Source: JAWPMT01 sp965229785 (GTDB lineage Bacteria; Bacteroidota; Bacteroidia; Cytophagales; Cyclobacteriaceae). From it: a DNA stretch of 64,000 nt. A program made the position numbers and the translations under genes. Shown here piece after piece: positions 19,942-28,031 of the stretch. The DNA is taken from NCBI GenBank assembly GCA_965229785.1, contig CBDDJS010000001.1, positions 3,286,001 through 3,350,000 of the forward strand, written 5' to 3'. How positions within the stretch are numbered: position 1 is the first letter of the stretch; every line of letters begins with the position of its first letter. The notes under the pieces are model-generated. The model saw nothing but the letters and a program-made list of their open reading frames with translations. It was not told the origin of the DNA and made no database searches.

Positions 19942-20387
19942 TTGATCATAATGAAAATCATTAGCACTATGGCAAAATATCCTGCGAAGGGCACTCCTTC
20001 ATCTTCTCGATAGAGAGTGAATTTTCCAAGAAGGAAATGTGAGATCATCGCCATGATCACCGATACATTAAAGTAGATCACATAGGTCATGGTGTCGAAC
20101 CAGAAACAAATCATGAATAAAAAGAGTAAATCACCAGACCCCATCACCTGATGCCATTTCAACAACTTTCTACGGGCTACCACGCCTATGCTAATCAGCA
20201 ATATTAAGGTTGTGAAAACCAGGTTCATCAAGTAATACTCCCACAAGTACCATGTTTCGTTCAAAACCAGGCGCAATACAGTGACAGCCAGTAAAGTAAT
20301 TACCGTCAGCAGGTGTACATAGCGTGCTTTGAAGTCAGTAAACACAACATGCCCCAACGTCAGAAGACTAGCGGTCTGAAGCCACAT
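19938..20387 (-). CDS. Prepilin peptidase (A24 family), minimal form
   Basis: The 149-residue protein is almost entirely membrane segments. It carries both catalytic aspartates of the A24 aspartyl peptidases: Asp18 in FTDFKARYVHL and Asp86 in the GSGD motif at 83-86. A VPFAGYFAI segment near the C-terminus matches the VPF/IPFGPFL element of the family. The enzyme would cleave the leaders of the pseudopilins encoded alongside. It lacks the N-terminal methyltransferase domain and cysteine cluster of full PilD/GspO, as in CpaA-type enzymes. The gene lies between the GspG-like gene (4-base gap) and gspE (4-base overlap). Confidence 0.8.
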   Translation of the reverse strand: MWLQTASLLTLGHVVFTDFKARYVHLLTVITLLAVTVLRLVLNETWYLWEYYLMNLVFTTLILLISIGVVARRKLLKWHQVMGSGDLLFLFMICFWFDTMTYVIYFNVSVIMAMISHFLLGKFTLYREDEGVPFAGYFAIVLMIFIMIK

Positions 20388-20391
20388 GTTT

Positions 20392-20802
20392 TTAGTCTTT
20401 TTGTGTCTCTACCAGATTACCATTCTGGTCAATCTCCCATGTATTGTAGACCCCATCACCGTCAAAATCCACAACCGCAGTTGCCGTTCCAATGAAACCC
20501 GATGCACTTACATCTCTGATCTCAATCAGATAATTAGCGGTGCCCGGTGGTTCATCAGTTACCAGGGGTTGTTGTTCAAATCCCAGGGCAATAAAATCAT
20601 CACTATACCTGGAATATTCGAAGAAGTAGGTCTTCTCCAGAGATTGTAAATGTTTCAGTTGTTGCTTGGCTTCAATCCCTCGTGCCCTGGAAATCAATGG
20701 CATCAATGAAGGCAATGCAAGCAATACCAAAATTCCTATAATGACCAAAACAACCAAGAGTTCTGAAAGAGTGAATGCCTTTAATTTATTTAACTGTTTC
20801 AT
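20392..20802 (-). CDS. Major pseudopilin, GspG-like
   Basis: I start at the ATG at 20802 (136 residues) because upstream in-frame starts would put extra residues before a normal prepilin leader. The leader MKQLNKLKA is followed by FTLSELLVVLVIIGILVLLALP, with Glu at mature position 5 and Ala instead of Gly before the cleavage point. The C-terminal region contains DFDGDGVYNTWEID, a DxDGDG loop like the calcium-binding loop of GspG pseudopilins. This marks it as the probable major subunit. About 185 bases separate it from the GspF stop, the only sizeable gap in the operon, so it may have its own promoter. Confidence 0.85.
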   Translation of the reverse strand: MKQLNKLKAFTLSELLVVLVIIGILVLLALPSLMPLISRARGIEAKQQLKHLQSLEKTYFFEYSRYSDDFIALGFEQQPLVTDEPPGTANYLIEIRDVSASGFIGTATAVVDFDGDGVYNTWEIDQNGNLVETQKD

Positions 20803-20987
20803 GATTTGTACATTCATTAATGCCGTTTTGTACGTCAAAATTACTGAACGATTTTAGCTATCCCATGTATTGATGGAAACTGAATTACGCTGTTTTGATT
20901 GACGTTTTGTACTAGCAACTTTACCAAAAAGATTCGGATTTTGCAAAATATGCAAAAAGAGAATCGGATAAATGGTCAAATTTCCCT

Positions 20988-22118
20988 TTAATTGATCTCC
21001 ATACTGGTTGACAATTGAAACATGGGTAAATACATGGCAATGAGTATGATCCCAACCATCAATCCCAAAAAGACGATCATCACTGGTTCTAAAAACGTGT
21101 TCAACTGTTTCGTCCTGTAACTAGCGTTATTGGCATACTCAACAGATAGTTTATCAAAAAACTCCCCTAGTTTATTTACTTCTTCTCCCACACGAATCAG
21201 CGAAACGAAACTCTTATCAAAAATCGACTCTTGTCCCAGAGCTTCGTGTAACTGACGGCCTCGAACGATCTGCTTACCTACTCTTTCAAGGGACGCTTGC
21301 AGGTGTTGCATGGTCATCATTTGACTTACAAAATCCAGTGCGCGTGTAAGTGGTACACTCGCATTGGTCAGTAATGCCAAAGAAGCGGAACATCTCGAAA
21401 GCTGTATGTCCAGGTATAATTGACCGATATAAGGAAATCTCATGAGAATGGATTCCTTCAAGAAATTGAAGCGAGCATTTTTCCTGAGAATAAGAAATGA
21501 ACTAAAAAACAATACCACCAGTAAGAGGATCAGACCAAAGTATTCGTTGATAAAACCTGAAAAACCTATGATGGTCTTCGTCAAGGCAGGTAATTCACTG
21601 CCAAATCGTTTGAAAACCTCCTCAAACATGGGAATAATAGTGAGCATCATAAATGCTATCGCGCCGATAGCACTAAGAATAATCAATACCGGGTAAGACA
21701 AGGCGTTGATCAGTTGCCTTGATTGTTCCAGCTTTTGGTCATAGTAACCAGCGAGTGTATCCAAAACTTCCACCAATCGACCTGATTCTTCCCCAATTCG
21801 TAAGCTAAAAATCTCATAACTGGTAAATTTCCCCGATGATTCGAAGGCTCCTGAAAGTGATTTCCCCCGGACCAACTCTTCTATGATCTGTTGTACGATC
21901 GCAATGGATTTTTTCGATTTGAACTGATCACGAACAAGTTCTAAAGATGATCGAATATCTACCCCCGAACTTACTAATGTCCGTAATTGATGATAAAATG
22001 TAGACTTGTGCTTATCCGTAAGTTTATTTCCTCCAAAAGAGATATCTCGATTCCAAATAGATTCTTTATCGGGTTTTTCTACAGCTTCTGCCGAAATGGA
22101 AAAATCTTCAAGCTTCAT
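20988..22118 (-). CDS. gspF: Inner-membrane platform protein, GspF/PilC family
   Basis: The 376-residue protein has the two-fold repeat of the family: a cytoplasmic helical domain (FYHQLRTLVSSGVDIRSSLELV), membrane segments at about 150-170 and 195-212, a second helical domain (SRCSASLALLTNASVPLTRAL, then VSLIRVGEEVNKLGEFFDKLS), and a last membrane segment (about 345-367). It would anchor the ATPase and nucleate the pseudopilus. It overlaps the preceding minor pseudopilin gene by 4 bases (ATGA). The extra ~35 N-terminal residues before the first domain are poorly conserved in appearance. Confidence 0.93.
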   Translation of the reverse strand: MKLEDFSISAEAVEKPDKESIWNRDISFGGNKLTDKHKSTFYHQLRTLVSSGVDIRSSLELVRDQFKSKKSIAIVQQIIEELVRGKSLSGAFESSGKFTSYEIFSLRIGEESGRLVEVLDTLAGYYDQKLEQSRQLINALSYPVLIILSAIGAIAFMMLTIIPMFEEVFKRFGSELPALTKTIIGFSGFINEYFGLILLLVVLFFSSFLILRKNARFNFLKESILMRFPYIGQLYLDIQLSRCSASLALLTNASVPLTRALDFVSQMMTMQHLQASLERVGKQIVRGRQLHEALGQESIFDKSFVSLIRVGEEVNKLGEFFDKLSVEYANNASYRTKQLNTFLEPVMIVFLGLMVGIILIAMYLPMFQLSTSMEIN

Positions 22119-22585
22119 TCTCTATTTACTTCTGTCTTTTCTGAATCTGACGCCTTGTAGGACAACACACCTGAATTAACGGAAGGCAGTCGGATGGTTG
22201 TCCTTCGCTCACCCAAAAGCAGCACTACCGAAGCAGTCGAATCACTGAAACTAAGGGCACTTTGTAACATGATACTATCCACTCTTACGCCTTGCTGCCG
22301 AACAGTCTGTTCTCCAAATGAATACAAAACCGTATCAATTCCATCGGAAAACACCAACTTATCACTAGCAACATGATAAAATTTCATGCGATTAAAATCG
22401 CGACTGATGGCGTATTTAACTTCTTTAAAACTCCCTACCTGATCTACCCGATCCCGTAATCGCTTATGGAAACTATTTACATTGTAAAATGCTGACCCCA
22501 ATATGGTAACGATGATACTGATAAGGATCATCACTAACAGTAATTCAAAGAGTGTGAACGCCGACAACTGGTTATTCCTCATCAT
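22115..22585 (-). CDS. Minor pseudopilin (GspH/I/J type)
   Basis: The 156-residue product has a class III leader MMRNNQLSA followed by FTLFELLLVMILISIIVTILG, with Glu at mature position 5 and Ala at -1. The remainder has a coiled helix and a beta-rich globular tail without recognisable motifs. Two adjacent ATG codons (22585 and 22582) are possible starts. It overlaps the pseudopilin gene upstream by 14 bases and gspF downstream by 4, so translation is probably coupled. Which minor pseudopilin it represents cannot be told by eye. Confidence 0.75.
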   Translation of the reverse strand: MMRNNQLSAFTLFELLLVMILISIIVTILGSAFYNVNSFHKRLRDRVDQVGSFKEVKYAISRDFNRMKFYHVASDKLVFSDGIDTVLYSFGEQTVRQQGVRVDSIMLQSALSFSDSTASVVLLLGERRTTIRLPSVNSGVLSYKASDSEKTEVNRE

Positions 22586-22949
22586 CAGCTATTCTTTTGT
22601 ACAACAACTTCCTACTGATGGCTTCGTTCTGTAGAGAATCGGTCAACAGGCACTGGGTCAGCCATAGATGATCGTAATACTCATAAGGTTCCATCTCAAA
22701 ATGAACCTCAAGTCCACTGAATGAAACAAAATCCAATTCTTCAGGAATCTCCTGCAAGGCCGTGATCGAATCCAGGTGATAACTCACCTCATTCTGAAGA
22801 AACACCCGATACTCCTGATCCAGAGAGGTAGCCACATTCAGATAAATCAAAAATCCCAGCGAAAACACCATGCTGGCAATCGTCATGCTTACCACGGTCT
22901 CGATGATCGTGTGTCCCGGTAACTTTATGGAAGAGGCTATCTTAACCAT
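22572..22949 (-). CDS. Minor pseudopilin (GspI/J type)
   Basis: The 125-residue product has a leader ending in KLPG followed by HTIIETVVSMTIASMVFSLG. That gives Gly at -1 and Glu at mature position 5, with His instead of the usual Phe at +1. A hydrophobic helix and a short globular domain follow. The gene overlaps the GspK-like gene by 13 bases and the next pseudopilin by 14. Its role in the pseudopilus tip is inferred from the operon. Confidence 0.72.
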   Translation of the reverse strand: MVKIASSIKLPGHTIIETVVSMTIASMVFSLGFLIYLNVATSLDQEYRVFLQNEVSYHLDSITALQEIPEELDFVSFSGLEVHFEMEPYEYYDHLWLTQCLLTDSLQNEAISRKLLYKRIADDEE

Positions 22950-24163
22950 CTCAGGACTTTTTGATTTTCTTCATAAAACCAAAGCGGAGGAACAAGAAAG
23001 TGCTCGTTTTGCTTCGTCCCATCAATTTCCGCATTCAAAAAATAGTTCTCATAGATCGCCGAAGTAGCATTGACCAATGATTTGCGAACCGTAGCATGCC
23101 CTTGTATCTCACCGTGTATTTCAAGAAAACCATGACAATAAACGGCACCGGCCACTTTCGCACCAGATTCTATATGTATGTGCCTCTGGTAATAATTATT
23201 CACATCCCCGTCCACCCCGATCACTCCTTCTACCATAGCAGATTTTTCTATTTGGATGCTTGCGTTAGAAAGTCCACTGGATACAAACAGCACACTGGGG
23301 TAGTCCACTTTTGCACCAGAACGGACGTAGATCGTATCTTCAGCAAAAAACTGACCTCCTCCCTCAAAGCCATCCTTAAATTCAATCACGTCTGCAGTAA
23401 CCAGCACATTGTCTAGACGGCACAAACTATCAAGCACAACCCTACGTGCATCCAACCATACAAAACCACTGAGGGTATCATTGACATTCAGACGAACACT
23501 ACTGAATCGAAGGAGTGTGTCGGAACTGAATTTTTGTTCCACGCTAAACGTTTTTCGGTAGCTCACCCTGTTCCGATACTTACTCACGTCCTCCACGGCA
23601 TCCAGTGCATCGTCATTCAATGCAGGCATATCACTATCGCTGGTTAGTCGTTTCCCATAAAACAAACTATCGTTTTGATAGCCCACACGTTCCACATAAG
23701 CACTTTGAATACCTGATTGAGGCAGGTAAACCGTTCCGGTCAGACGTGTACTCCCCACGACAGATAAAGGCCTTCTTTCGTCCACCAGAAACAATGCGCC
23801 TTTGGCTTTTTCAGAAGGTGTGTTAGCGATAGAAAAATATGAATTACGTTCGAAACGCCCATGTTTCGAGGTTATTTTAAAATAATCAAATACCCCCCAG
23901 GGTCGTCGTTCTAATACAACCGTATCCTCTCCCTCTCCATACAAATCAAGGGTTCTCGGTTCGAAATATTCGAATGACAAGGGATTGCTTAACGCTAATT
24001 GTTCCGCCGATTGCAAGTTGGCATCTATCTTAAGATTGATATCATATTGAAGGCTTTGTAAACGGGTATAATACCCCAGCAGAATGATAGTGCTGAGTAT
24101 GATCGATACCACCAAACTTACCGCCATCGTGTAAGCCAGCACACCTGCCTTGAACCTGATCAC
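22937..24163 (-). CDS. GspK-like tip protein with beta-helix domain
   Basis: The 408-residue protein starts at GTG, which overlaps the TGA of the upstream lipoprotein gene. Its N-terminus, MIRFKAG then VLAYTMAVSLVVSIILSTIIL, looks like a prepilin leader with Thr in place of Glu5; loss of Glu5 is characteristic of GspK, the pseudopilus tip. The C-terminal half instead looks like a beta-helix (repeating strands VRSGAKVDYPSVLFVSSG, VEGVIGVDGDV, HIESGAKVAGAVYCHGFLEIHGEIQGHATV) of the kind found in bactofilin-like or polymer-forming folds. The helical GspK domain is not evident. It is thus an unusual large tip candidate. Confidence 0.65.
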   Translation of the reverse strand: MIRFKAGVLAYTMAVSLVVSIILSTIILLGYYTRLQSLQYDINLKIDANLQSAEQLALSNPLSFEYFEPRTLDLYGEGEDTVVLERRPWGVFDYFKITSKHGRFERNSYFSIANTPSEKAKGALFLVDERRPLSVVGSTRLTGTVYLPQSGIQSAYVERVGYQNDSLFYGKRLTSDSDMPALNDDALDAVEDVSKYRNRVSYRKTFSVEQKFSSDTLLRFSSVRLNVNDTLSGFVWLDARRVVLDSLCRLDNVLVTADVIEFKDGFEGGGQFFAEDTIYVRSGAKVDYPSVLFVSSGLSNASIQIEKSAMVEGVIGVDGDVNNYYQRHIHIESGAKVAGAVYCHGFLEIHGEIQGHATVRKSLVNATSAIYENYFLNAEIDGTKQNEHFLVPPLWFYEENQKVLRWLR

Positions 24164-24720
24164 TCTGTGCTTTGAAATACCGTGTCTGTTACTGCGCCGC
24201 GTTTATATACCAGCGCCTCAATTGCAGGATCCATATGTAAAAAGAGTTTTCCATTGAAAACATTATTCTCATAAGTACCTGATTTGACAAGATCAGTTCC
24301 AGCATATTCTTTGAAAGGCCCGTTCTTGAACCCCTTACGAAAGTGGTATGCTGAAACCAGCTTTTGATCCGAATCCCAGGACTTCCAGGAACCCTCTTTG
24401 AGTCCGAACCTAAATTCACCTTTTTCTTTTAAAGAACCATCCCCGTAAAACCGCTGATATTCCCCATGAAGTAAATGTCCGCCAAAATCACCGGGTGTAG
24501 CATGAACCACACGATTTTTGATCCAGTAGTAAGCTACATTTTCATTTACTCTGGAAGGAAATTGGTCAGTAATCTCACACTCGATCCACTCTTCTCCCTC
24601 TTCTACCCGAATCGTTTGATAGATACTGACCTCCTCTTTTTTCCAAAAAAGCAATTCGGAACAACCTGTGAGGCAAAAGGCTATAATCGTAAATACGGAT
24701 ATGTTTTTTATCAATTTCAT
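24160..24720 (-). CDS. MORN-repeat lipoprotein leading the secretion operon
   Basis: The 186-residue protein has a lipoprotein signal with CLTGC (Cys about residue 20). It contains MORN-like repeats (HGEYQRFYGDGSLKEKGEFRFGLKEGSWKSW, shown here only by the pieces GEYQRFYGDG, KEGSWKSWD, NGPFKEYAG, NGKLF). Its stop overlaps the start of the GspK-like gene by 4 bases, which ties it to the machine. A lipoprotein here could be the pilotin or a cargo-side factor, but MORN repeats are not known for that. Another MORN protein lies at 32239-32994. Confidence 0.7.
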   Translation of the reverse strand: MKLIKNISVFTIIAFCLTGCSELLFWKKEEVSIYQTIRVEEGEEWIECEITDQFPSRVNENVAYYWIKNRVVHATPGDFGGHLLHGEYQRFYGDGSLKEKGEFRFGLKEGSWKSWDSDQKLVSAYHFRKGFKNGPFKEYAGTDLVKSGTYENNVFNGKLFLHMDPAIEALVYKRGAVTDTVFQSTE

Positions 24721-24756
24721 GCTTGTTCCTTTAGTTCTGATTCAGGTATTTAAGGG

Positions 24757-24764
24757 TAAAGATA
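24757..24764 (-). promoter_or_regulatory. Possible -7 element for the secretion operon
   Basis: On the minus strand the sequence reads TATCTTTA, matching seven of eight positions of the Bacteroidota TAnnTTTG element. It is about 37 bases upstream of the MORN-lipoprotein ATG, in the short gap after the fibre-like gene. No matching TTTG -33 box was found at the right distance, so the call is weak. Confidence 0.3.
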
Positions 24765-24780
24765 ATTTTACCAATCTCAA

Positions 24781-25698
24781 TTATTCTGACTTCAACCTGA
24801 CAATCTCATTTTCCAAATGTTCGATTTTCTTGTTTTGCTCAATGAGATACAAAGTCAGTTCTTCGATCTTTTGAAGGAGTTTGGAATCCATTTCGGTAAG
24901 GTCAATACCATGCTCAAGTACCTCTTCTTCGCTGGGAATATCCTTCAAATGTCCCTTTTCTTCAATATGTTGTTCAACTTCTGCCAATGTGGGCAATTGA
25001 TAATCATCGTAGAATACAAAATCTGACCACCCTACTTGCCCTGTAGCCCGAATTCTGCCATTGACATGTAGTTTTTCTGTTGGAGATGAAGTGCCTATTC
25101 CCACGTTAGCGCCGGGAATAAGAACTTTACCACTGTATTGAGCATGATGACTTGAACCCAAAGTCAATGCTTTGTCCCATCCAAAATCAATGGTCAAATT
25201 CCTGCCCGCCAGAGTAATGAACCCGGCCAAATCACTTCTCTGTTCAATTTTCAAGCCCCAGCCAACTTGTTCATTAGGTCGTCGCGATAGAAATGTGGCT
25301 GCCTTGATTCGTCCTTCTACATCAAGTTTTTCTCCGGGTGTAGTTGTACCGATCCCAACATTCCCGTTTGGATTGACCTGAAAAAAGGTTGCCCCTGAAT
25401 GATGTAGCCGATATCTCCCGGCATGATTATCTAAAAACCAGGAGTTATAACCTGTGGATCCTTCAAGGCTTAATTCTCCCCCCTCCACGGGAGAAGTGGG
25501 TTTAATTAACAAGTACTGTGATTTGACCCATCCTGCTACATCCAGGGGGTATTCAGGTGTTAATGTTCCGATGCCCACTTTGCCCATGATAGAGGTGACA
25601 TCTCCCATGTGCTTTACAGATATCTCAGAAGTTTCAATTTGAGCCTTACCAACAGTTATTACTGCTACTAGAAATATAGTGCTTGATAAAAAACGCAT
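24781..25698 (-). CDS. Secreted tail-fibre-like protein with C-terminal coiled coil
   Basis: The 305-residue product has a signal peptide (about 1-19) and repeated GNVGIGT(T/S)TP.EKLDV-type motifs (GKVGIGTLTPEYPLDV, GNVGIGTTTPGEKLDV, ANVGIGTSSPTEKLHV), as in phage-tail-fibre-like proteins. The last ~85 residues hold the widespread Bacteroidota module GHLKDIPSEEEVLEHGIDLTEMDSKLL in pieces, then a coiled coil ILTLYLIEQNKKIEHLENE-like. That module is nearly identical in the protein at 46784-48175. The fibres are probably trimeric and external. No T9SS domain or autoproteolysis motif is evident. It lies upstream of the secretion operon on the same strand and might be transcribed with it or be one of its substrates, which is speculative. 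Confidence 0.75.
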   Translation of the reverse strand: MRFLSSTIFLVAVITVGKAQIETSEISVKHMGDVTSIMGKVGIGTLTPEYPLDVAGWVKSQYLLIKPTSPVEGGELSLEGSTGYNSWFLDNHAGRYRLHHSGATFFQVNPNGNVGIGTTTPGEKLDVEGRIKAATFLSRRPNEQVGWGLKIEQRSDLAGFITLAGRNLTIDFGWDKALTLGSSHHAQYSGKVLIPGANVGIGTSSPTEKLHVNGRIRATGQVGWSDFVFYDDYQLPTLAEVEQHIEEKGHLKDIPSEEEVLEHGIDLTEMDSKLLQKIEELTLYLIEQNKKIEHLENEIVRLKSE

Positions 25699-25774
25699 TT
25701 CCTTGTTTTGTTAGTCGTCGAAGAATTAGATGTTTTGTGCAAGGTAACGACAAATTGACCAACTACAAAAATGA

Positions 25775-25805
25775 AAAAGCCCTCCTAAGAGGGCTTTTAT
25801 CGATC
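25775..25805 (-). terminator. Rho-independent terminator of pyruvate kinase
   Basis: Perfect 10-bp arms AAAAGCCCTC (25775-25784) and GAGGGCTTTT (25789-25798) enclose a 4-base loop. On the minus strand the stem is followed by a run of T, 25 bases after the pyk stop. The symmetric A/T tails make it potentially active in both directions. Confidence 0.85.
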
Positions 25806-25823
25806 GTTATGTCATGGAAGTGC

Positions 25824-27257
25824 TTATTCCACCTCGTTAATTTTCAGCATGTTAGTGTGACCCTGCCAATGGGCTGGCATTGAAGCAGTTGTGATGAAAG
25901 TATCTCCTTTTTCTAGGTATCCTTCCTGCACCAATTGATTTTCGATGGCATCAAGGGTTTCATCTATGTTCTCCTGTTGATCGAAATAAAAACCATTTAC
26001 GCCCCAAATCAAGCTGATCTGACGAAGCAGGTATTTGTTATTCGTAAACAGAAAAATCTTCGATTTGGGCCGGTGCATGGCAATGCGATAGCCTGTATAA
26101 CCTGACTTGGTCATTCCCACAATGGCTTTTGCTTTTGTCGACTCGCCTAATCGACAGGCGGCACGAACCAGCAAGTCATTCTTGCGTGTTGAACTGGGCT
26201 CTTTCTCTTTGTCCTGGTACTTATTGTAGATACTGCTCATAGAACGCTCCACCTCTTGTATGATCCTCGACATACTTTGAACGGCCTCAACCGGAAAATC
26301 ACCTGAAGCCGACTCAGCGGATAGCATTACTGCGTCAGCACCATCCATAATTGCATTGGCCACATCATTGGTTTCTGCTCGGGTAGGACGTGGATTTTTG
26401 ATCATACTCTCCATCATTTGAGTAGCAATGATCACCGGCTTTCCTAGACGGTTACACTTTTTCACCATACGCTTTTGCTCCAGCGGCACGCGTTCCATCG
26501 GAATCTCCACACCAAGATCCCCTCTGGCTACCATAATCGCGTCCGTGGCTGCGATGATCTCATCTATGTTCTCAATGGCCTCAGGCTTTTCGATCTTCGC
26601 CACGATCTTGGAATTAACACCTTTTTCGTTGAGCCTCCGTCGTAATTCTTTGATATCTTCAGCTGTACGTACAAATGAGAGGGCTACCCATTCGATATCA
26701 AACAGCATCCCAAACTCCAGATCCTGAATATCTTTTTCAGTAAGTGAGGGTGCTGAAACTTTGGAATCAGGTAGGTTGATCCCTTTTCTGGACTTGAGTA
26801 TACCTCCATGTATAATGGTTGTATGAACTTCATTGTCCTTTACCTCTTTTACTTCCAGTTCCACATTACCATCATCGATCAGAATTTTATCCCCAGGCTT
26901 CACATCATTCACAATCGCTTTGTAAATGGTGCTGATCTTTTGACTGTTCCCCAGCATTTCCTCTGTAGTGATGATCAGAGTATCACCAGGATTGATCTCT
27001 ACCCCGTCATTCTCGACCATTCCGCACCGGATTTTTGGTCCCTGCAGGTCCTGCAGCAAACAAACGTTGGTCCCCAACTCCTCATTTACTTCATTTAACA
27101 TGTCAATCACTTGTTTGTGATCATCATGGGTTCCATGCGAAAAGTTCATCCTGAAGACATTGGCACCAGCTTTCACCAGCTTCGTCAACATTTCTTTGTT
27201 TCGACTGGCTGGACCAATGGTTGCCACAATCTTCGATCGCTTCTGAGTAATCTCCAT
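25824..27257 (-). CDS. pyk: Pyruvate kinase
   Basis: The 477-residue cytoplasmic enzyme converts phosphoenolpyruvate and ADP to pyruvate and ATP, the last step of glycolysis. Visible motifs are KIVATIGPAS at the N-terminus, NVFRMNFSHG, DLQGPKIR, the active-site block IVAKIEKPEAIENIDEII with its catalytic Lys, the metal-binding region MVARGDLGVEIP, and ATQMMESMI with NDVANAIMDGADAVMLSAESA. The length fits the family. It follows the IPExxxVDY gene by 3 bases on the same strand, a common pairing in Bacteroidota, and ends in a strong terminator. Confidence 0.98.
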   Translation of the reverse strand: MEITQKRSKIVATIGPASRNKEMLTKLVKAGANVFRMNFSHGTHDDHKQVIDMLNEVNEELGTNVCLLQDLQGPKIRCGMVENDGVEINPGDTLIITTEEMLGNSQKISTIYKAIVNDVKPGDKILIDDGNVELEVKEVKDNEVHTTIIHGGILKSRKGINLPDSKVSAPSLTEKDIQDLEFGMLFDIEWVALSFVRTAEDIKELRRRLNEKGVNSKIVAKIEKPEAIENIDEIIAATDAIMVARGDLGVEIPMERVPLEQKRMVKKCNRLGKPVIIATQMMESMIKNPRPTRAETNDVANAIMDGADAVMLSAESASGDFPVEAVQSMSRIIQEVERSMSSIYNKYQDKEKEPSSTRKNDLLVRAACRLGESTKAKAIVGMTKSGYTGYRIAMHRPKSKIFLFTNNKYLLRQISLIWGVNGFYFDQQENIDETLDAIENQLVQEGYLEKGDTFITTASMPAHWQGHTNMLKINEVE

Positions 27258-27260
27258 CTC

Positions 27261-27692
27261 TTAGAAAAGTAAGTTTTCTTTATTTTTAATTTTATCTGTA
27301 TCCAGCTTCATCACATATTGGATCAAGGGAATGGAACGGGCTTTTTCAATGACCTGGTTTATGTTTGGCTCTTCGGTTTCTGCCTTCATCTGAATCAAAT
27401 AATCGAAACGTTGCAATTCCGGTATAAAATATTGATTCATCTTCGTATTACTGGTCAATAATTTGTTGCGAAGCAAAAGAACACGCACAAATTCAGATTC
27501 AAAAACAAAATTAGAAATTATTATTCGGGACTGATTTTTGAATTCAATCTCTATATCATCTCCTTTCACGAAGTGCAAAAAAGAGTCTTGATTGAAGTGC
27601 CAGGCCAACGTATACTCTTTCGCTGAAGATACGATTCCAATCAGGTCGAAATCAAAATCGTAATGGGGATCAAGTTTGGTCTTCAGCTTCAT
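27261..27692 (-). CDS. IPExxxVDY-family protein
   Basis: The 143-residue soluble protein contains the family motif in the form IPELQRFDYLIQM (residues about 92-104), with Phe for Val. This small family of unknown function is largely restricted to Bacteroidota and is often encoded with acpP, fabF, rnc and pyk, exactly the neighbours seen here. It shares a divergent intergenic region with acpP and lies 3 bases before pyk. No catalytic motif is visible. Confidence 0.85.
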   Translation of the reverse strand: MKLKTKLDPHYDFDFDLIGIVSSAKEYTLAWHFNQDSFLHFVKGDDIEIEFKNQSRIIISNFVFESEFVRVLLLRNKLLTSNTKMNQYFIPELQRFDYLIQMKAETEEPNINQVIEKARSIPLIQYVMKLDTDKIKNKENLLF

Positions 27693-28031
27693 GCAAACAC
27701 GCTTCCGATAGCGAATTTAGTGTGTTGGAACTGAACGTTTAGCGAAAGCGTTTTCATTGGATATTCTCAAATACGAATTGGTCAATAGCGAAAGAGAACT
27801 TACGGCAGTTGTCATTCAAAAACGACCTGATTAAAAGAAGTATGAAGGGTCCGTTATTTCGACCATATCATAAGACATTCGGTTTGTTTGAGTCCTTCAT
27901 TCACGAAAGATTATTCTGTATGGAGGAAACAAATTTGAGCCTTACCAATTTTTCACAAGTTGAGTATGATTTGATTTTAGAATCGAATGTTATTTCTTTG
28001 CACAAAATTTTTAAACCAAATCTTTAAAGAA
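27693..28031. other. Divergent intergenic region between IPExxxVDY gene and acpP
   Basis: This 339-base stretch separates two divergent operons. It contains the acpP promoter at 27970-28000. A plus-strand open frame at 27809-28027 (72 codons) shows no family, has no convincing start context and overlaps that promoter, so I do not count it as a gene. Confidence 0.6.
27970..28000 (+). promoter_or_regulatory. acpP-fabF-rnc promoter of Bacteroidota type
   Basis: A TTTG box at 27970-27973 is followed after exactly 19 bases by TTTCTTTG at 27993-28000, one mismatch from the -7 consensus TAnnTTTG. Spacing and sequence fit the Bacteroidota primary sigma factor. Transcription would start near 28006, about 25 bases before the acpP ATG. 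Confidence 0.6.

Noticed and set aside
13437..24720. Type IV twitching-pilus operon as an alternative
   Set aside because: No PilT-like second ATPase is present, and the GspK-like, GspC-like and calcium-loop pseudopilin features favour a secretion machine. A full genome is needed to exclude a pilus role.
27809..28027. 72-codon plus-strand frame before acpP
   Set aside because: It overlaps the acpP promoter, lacks any family and its codons look like intergenic sequence.
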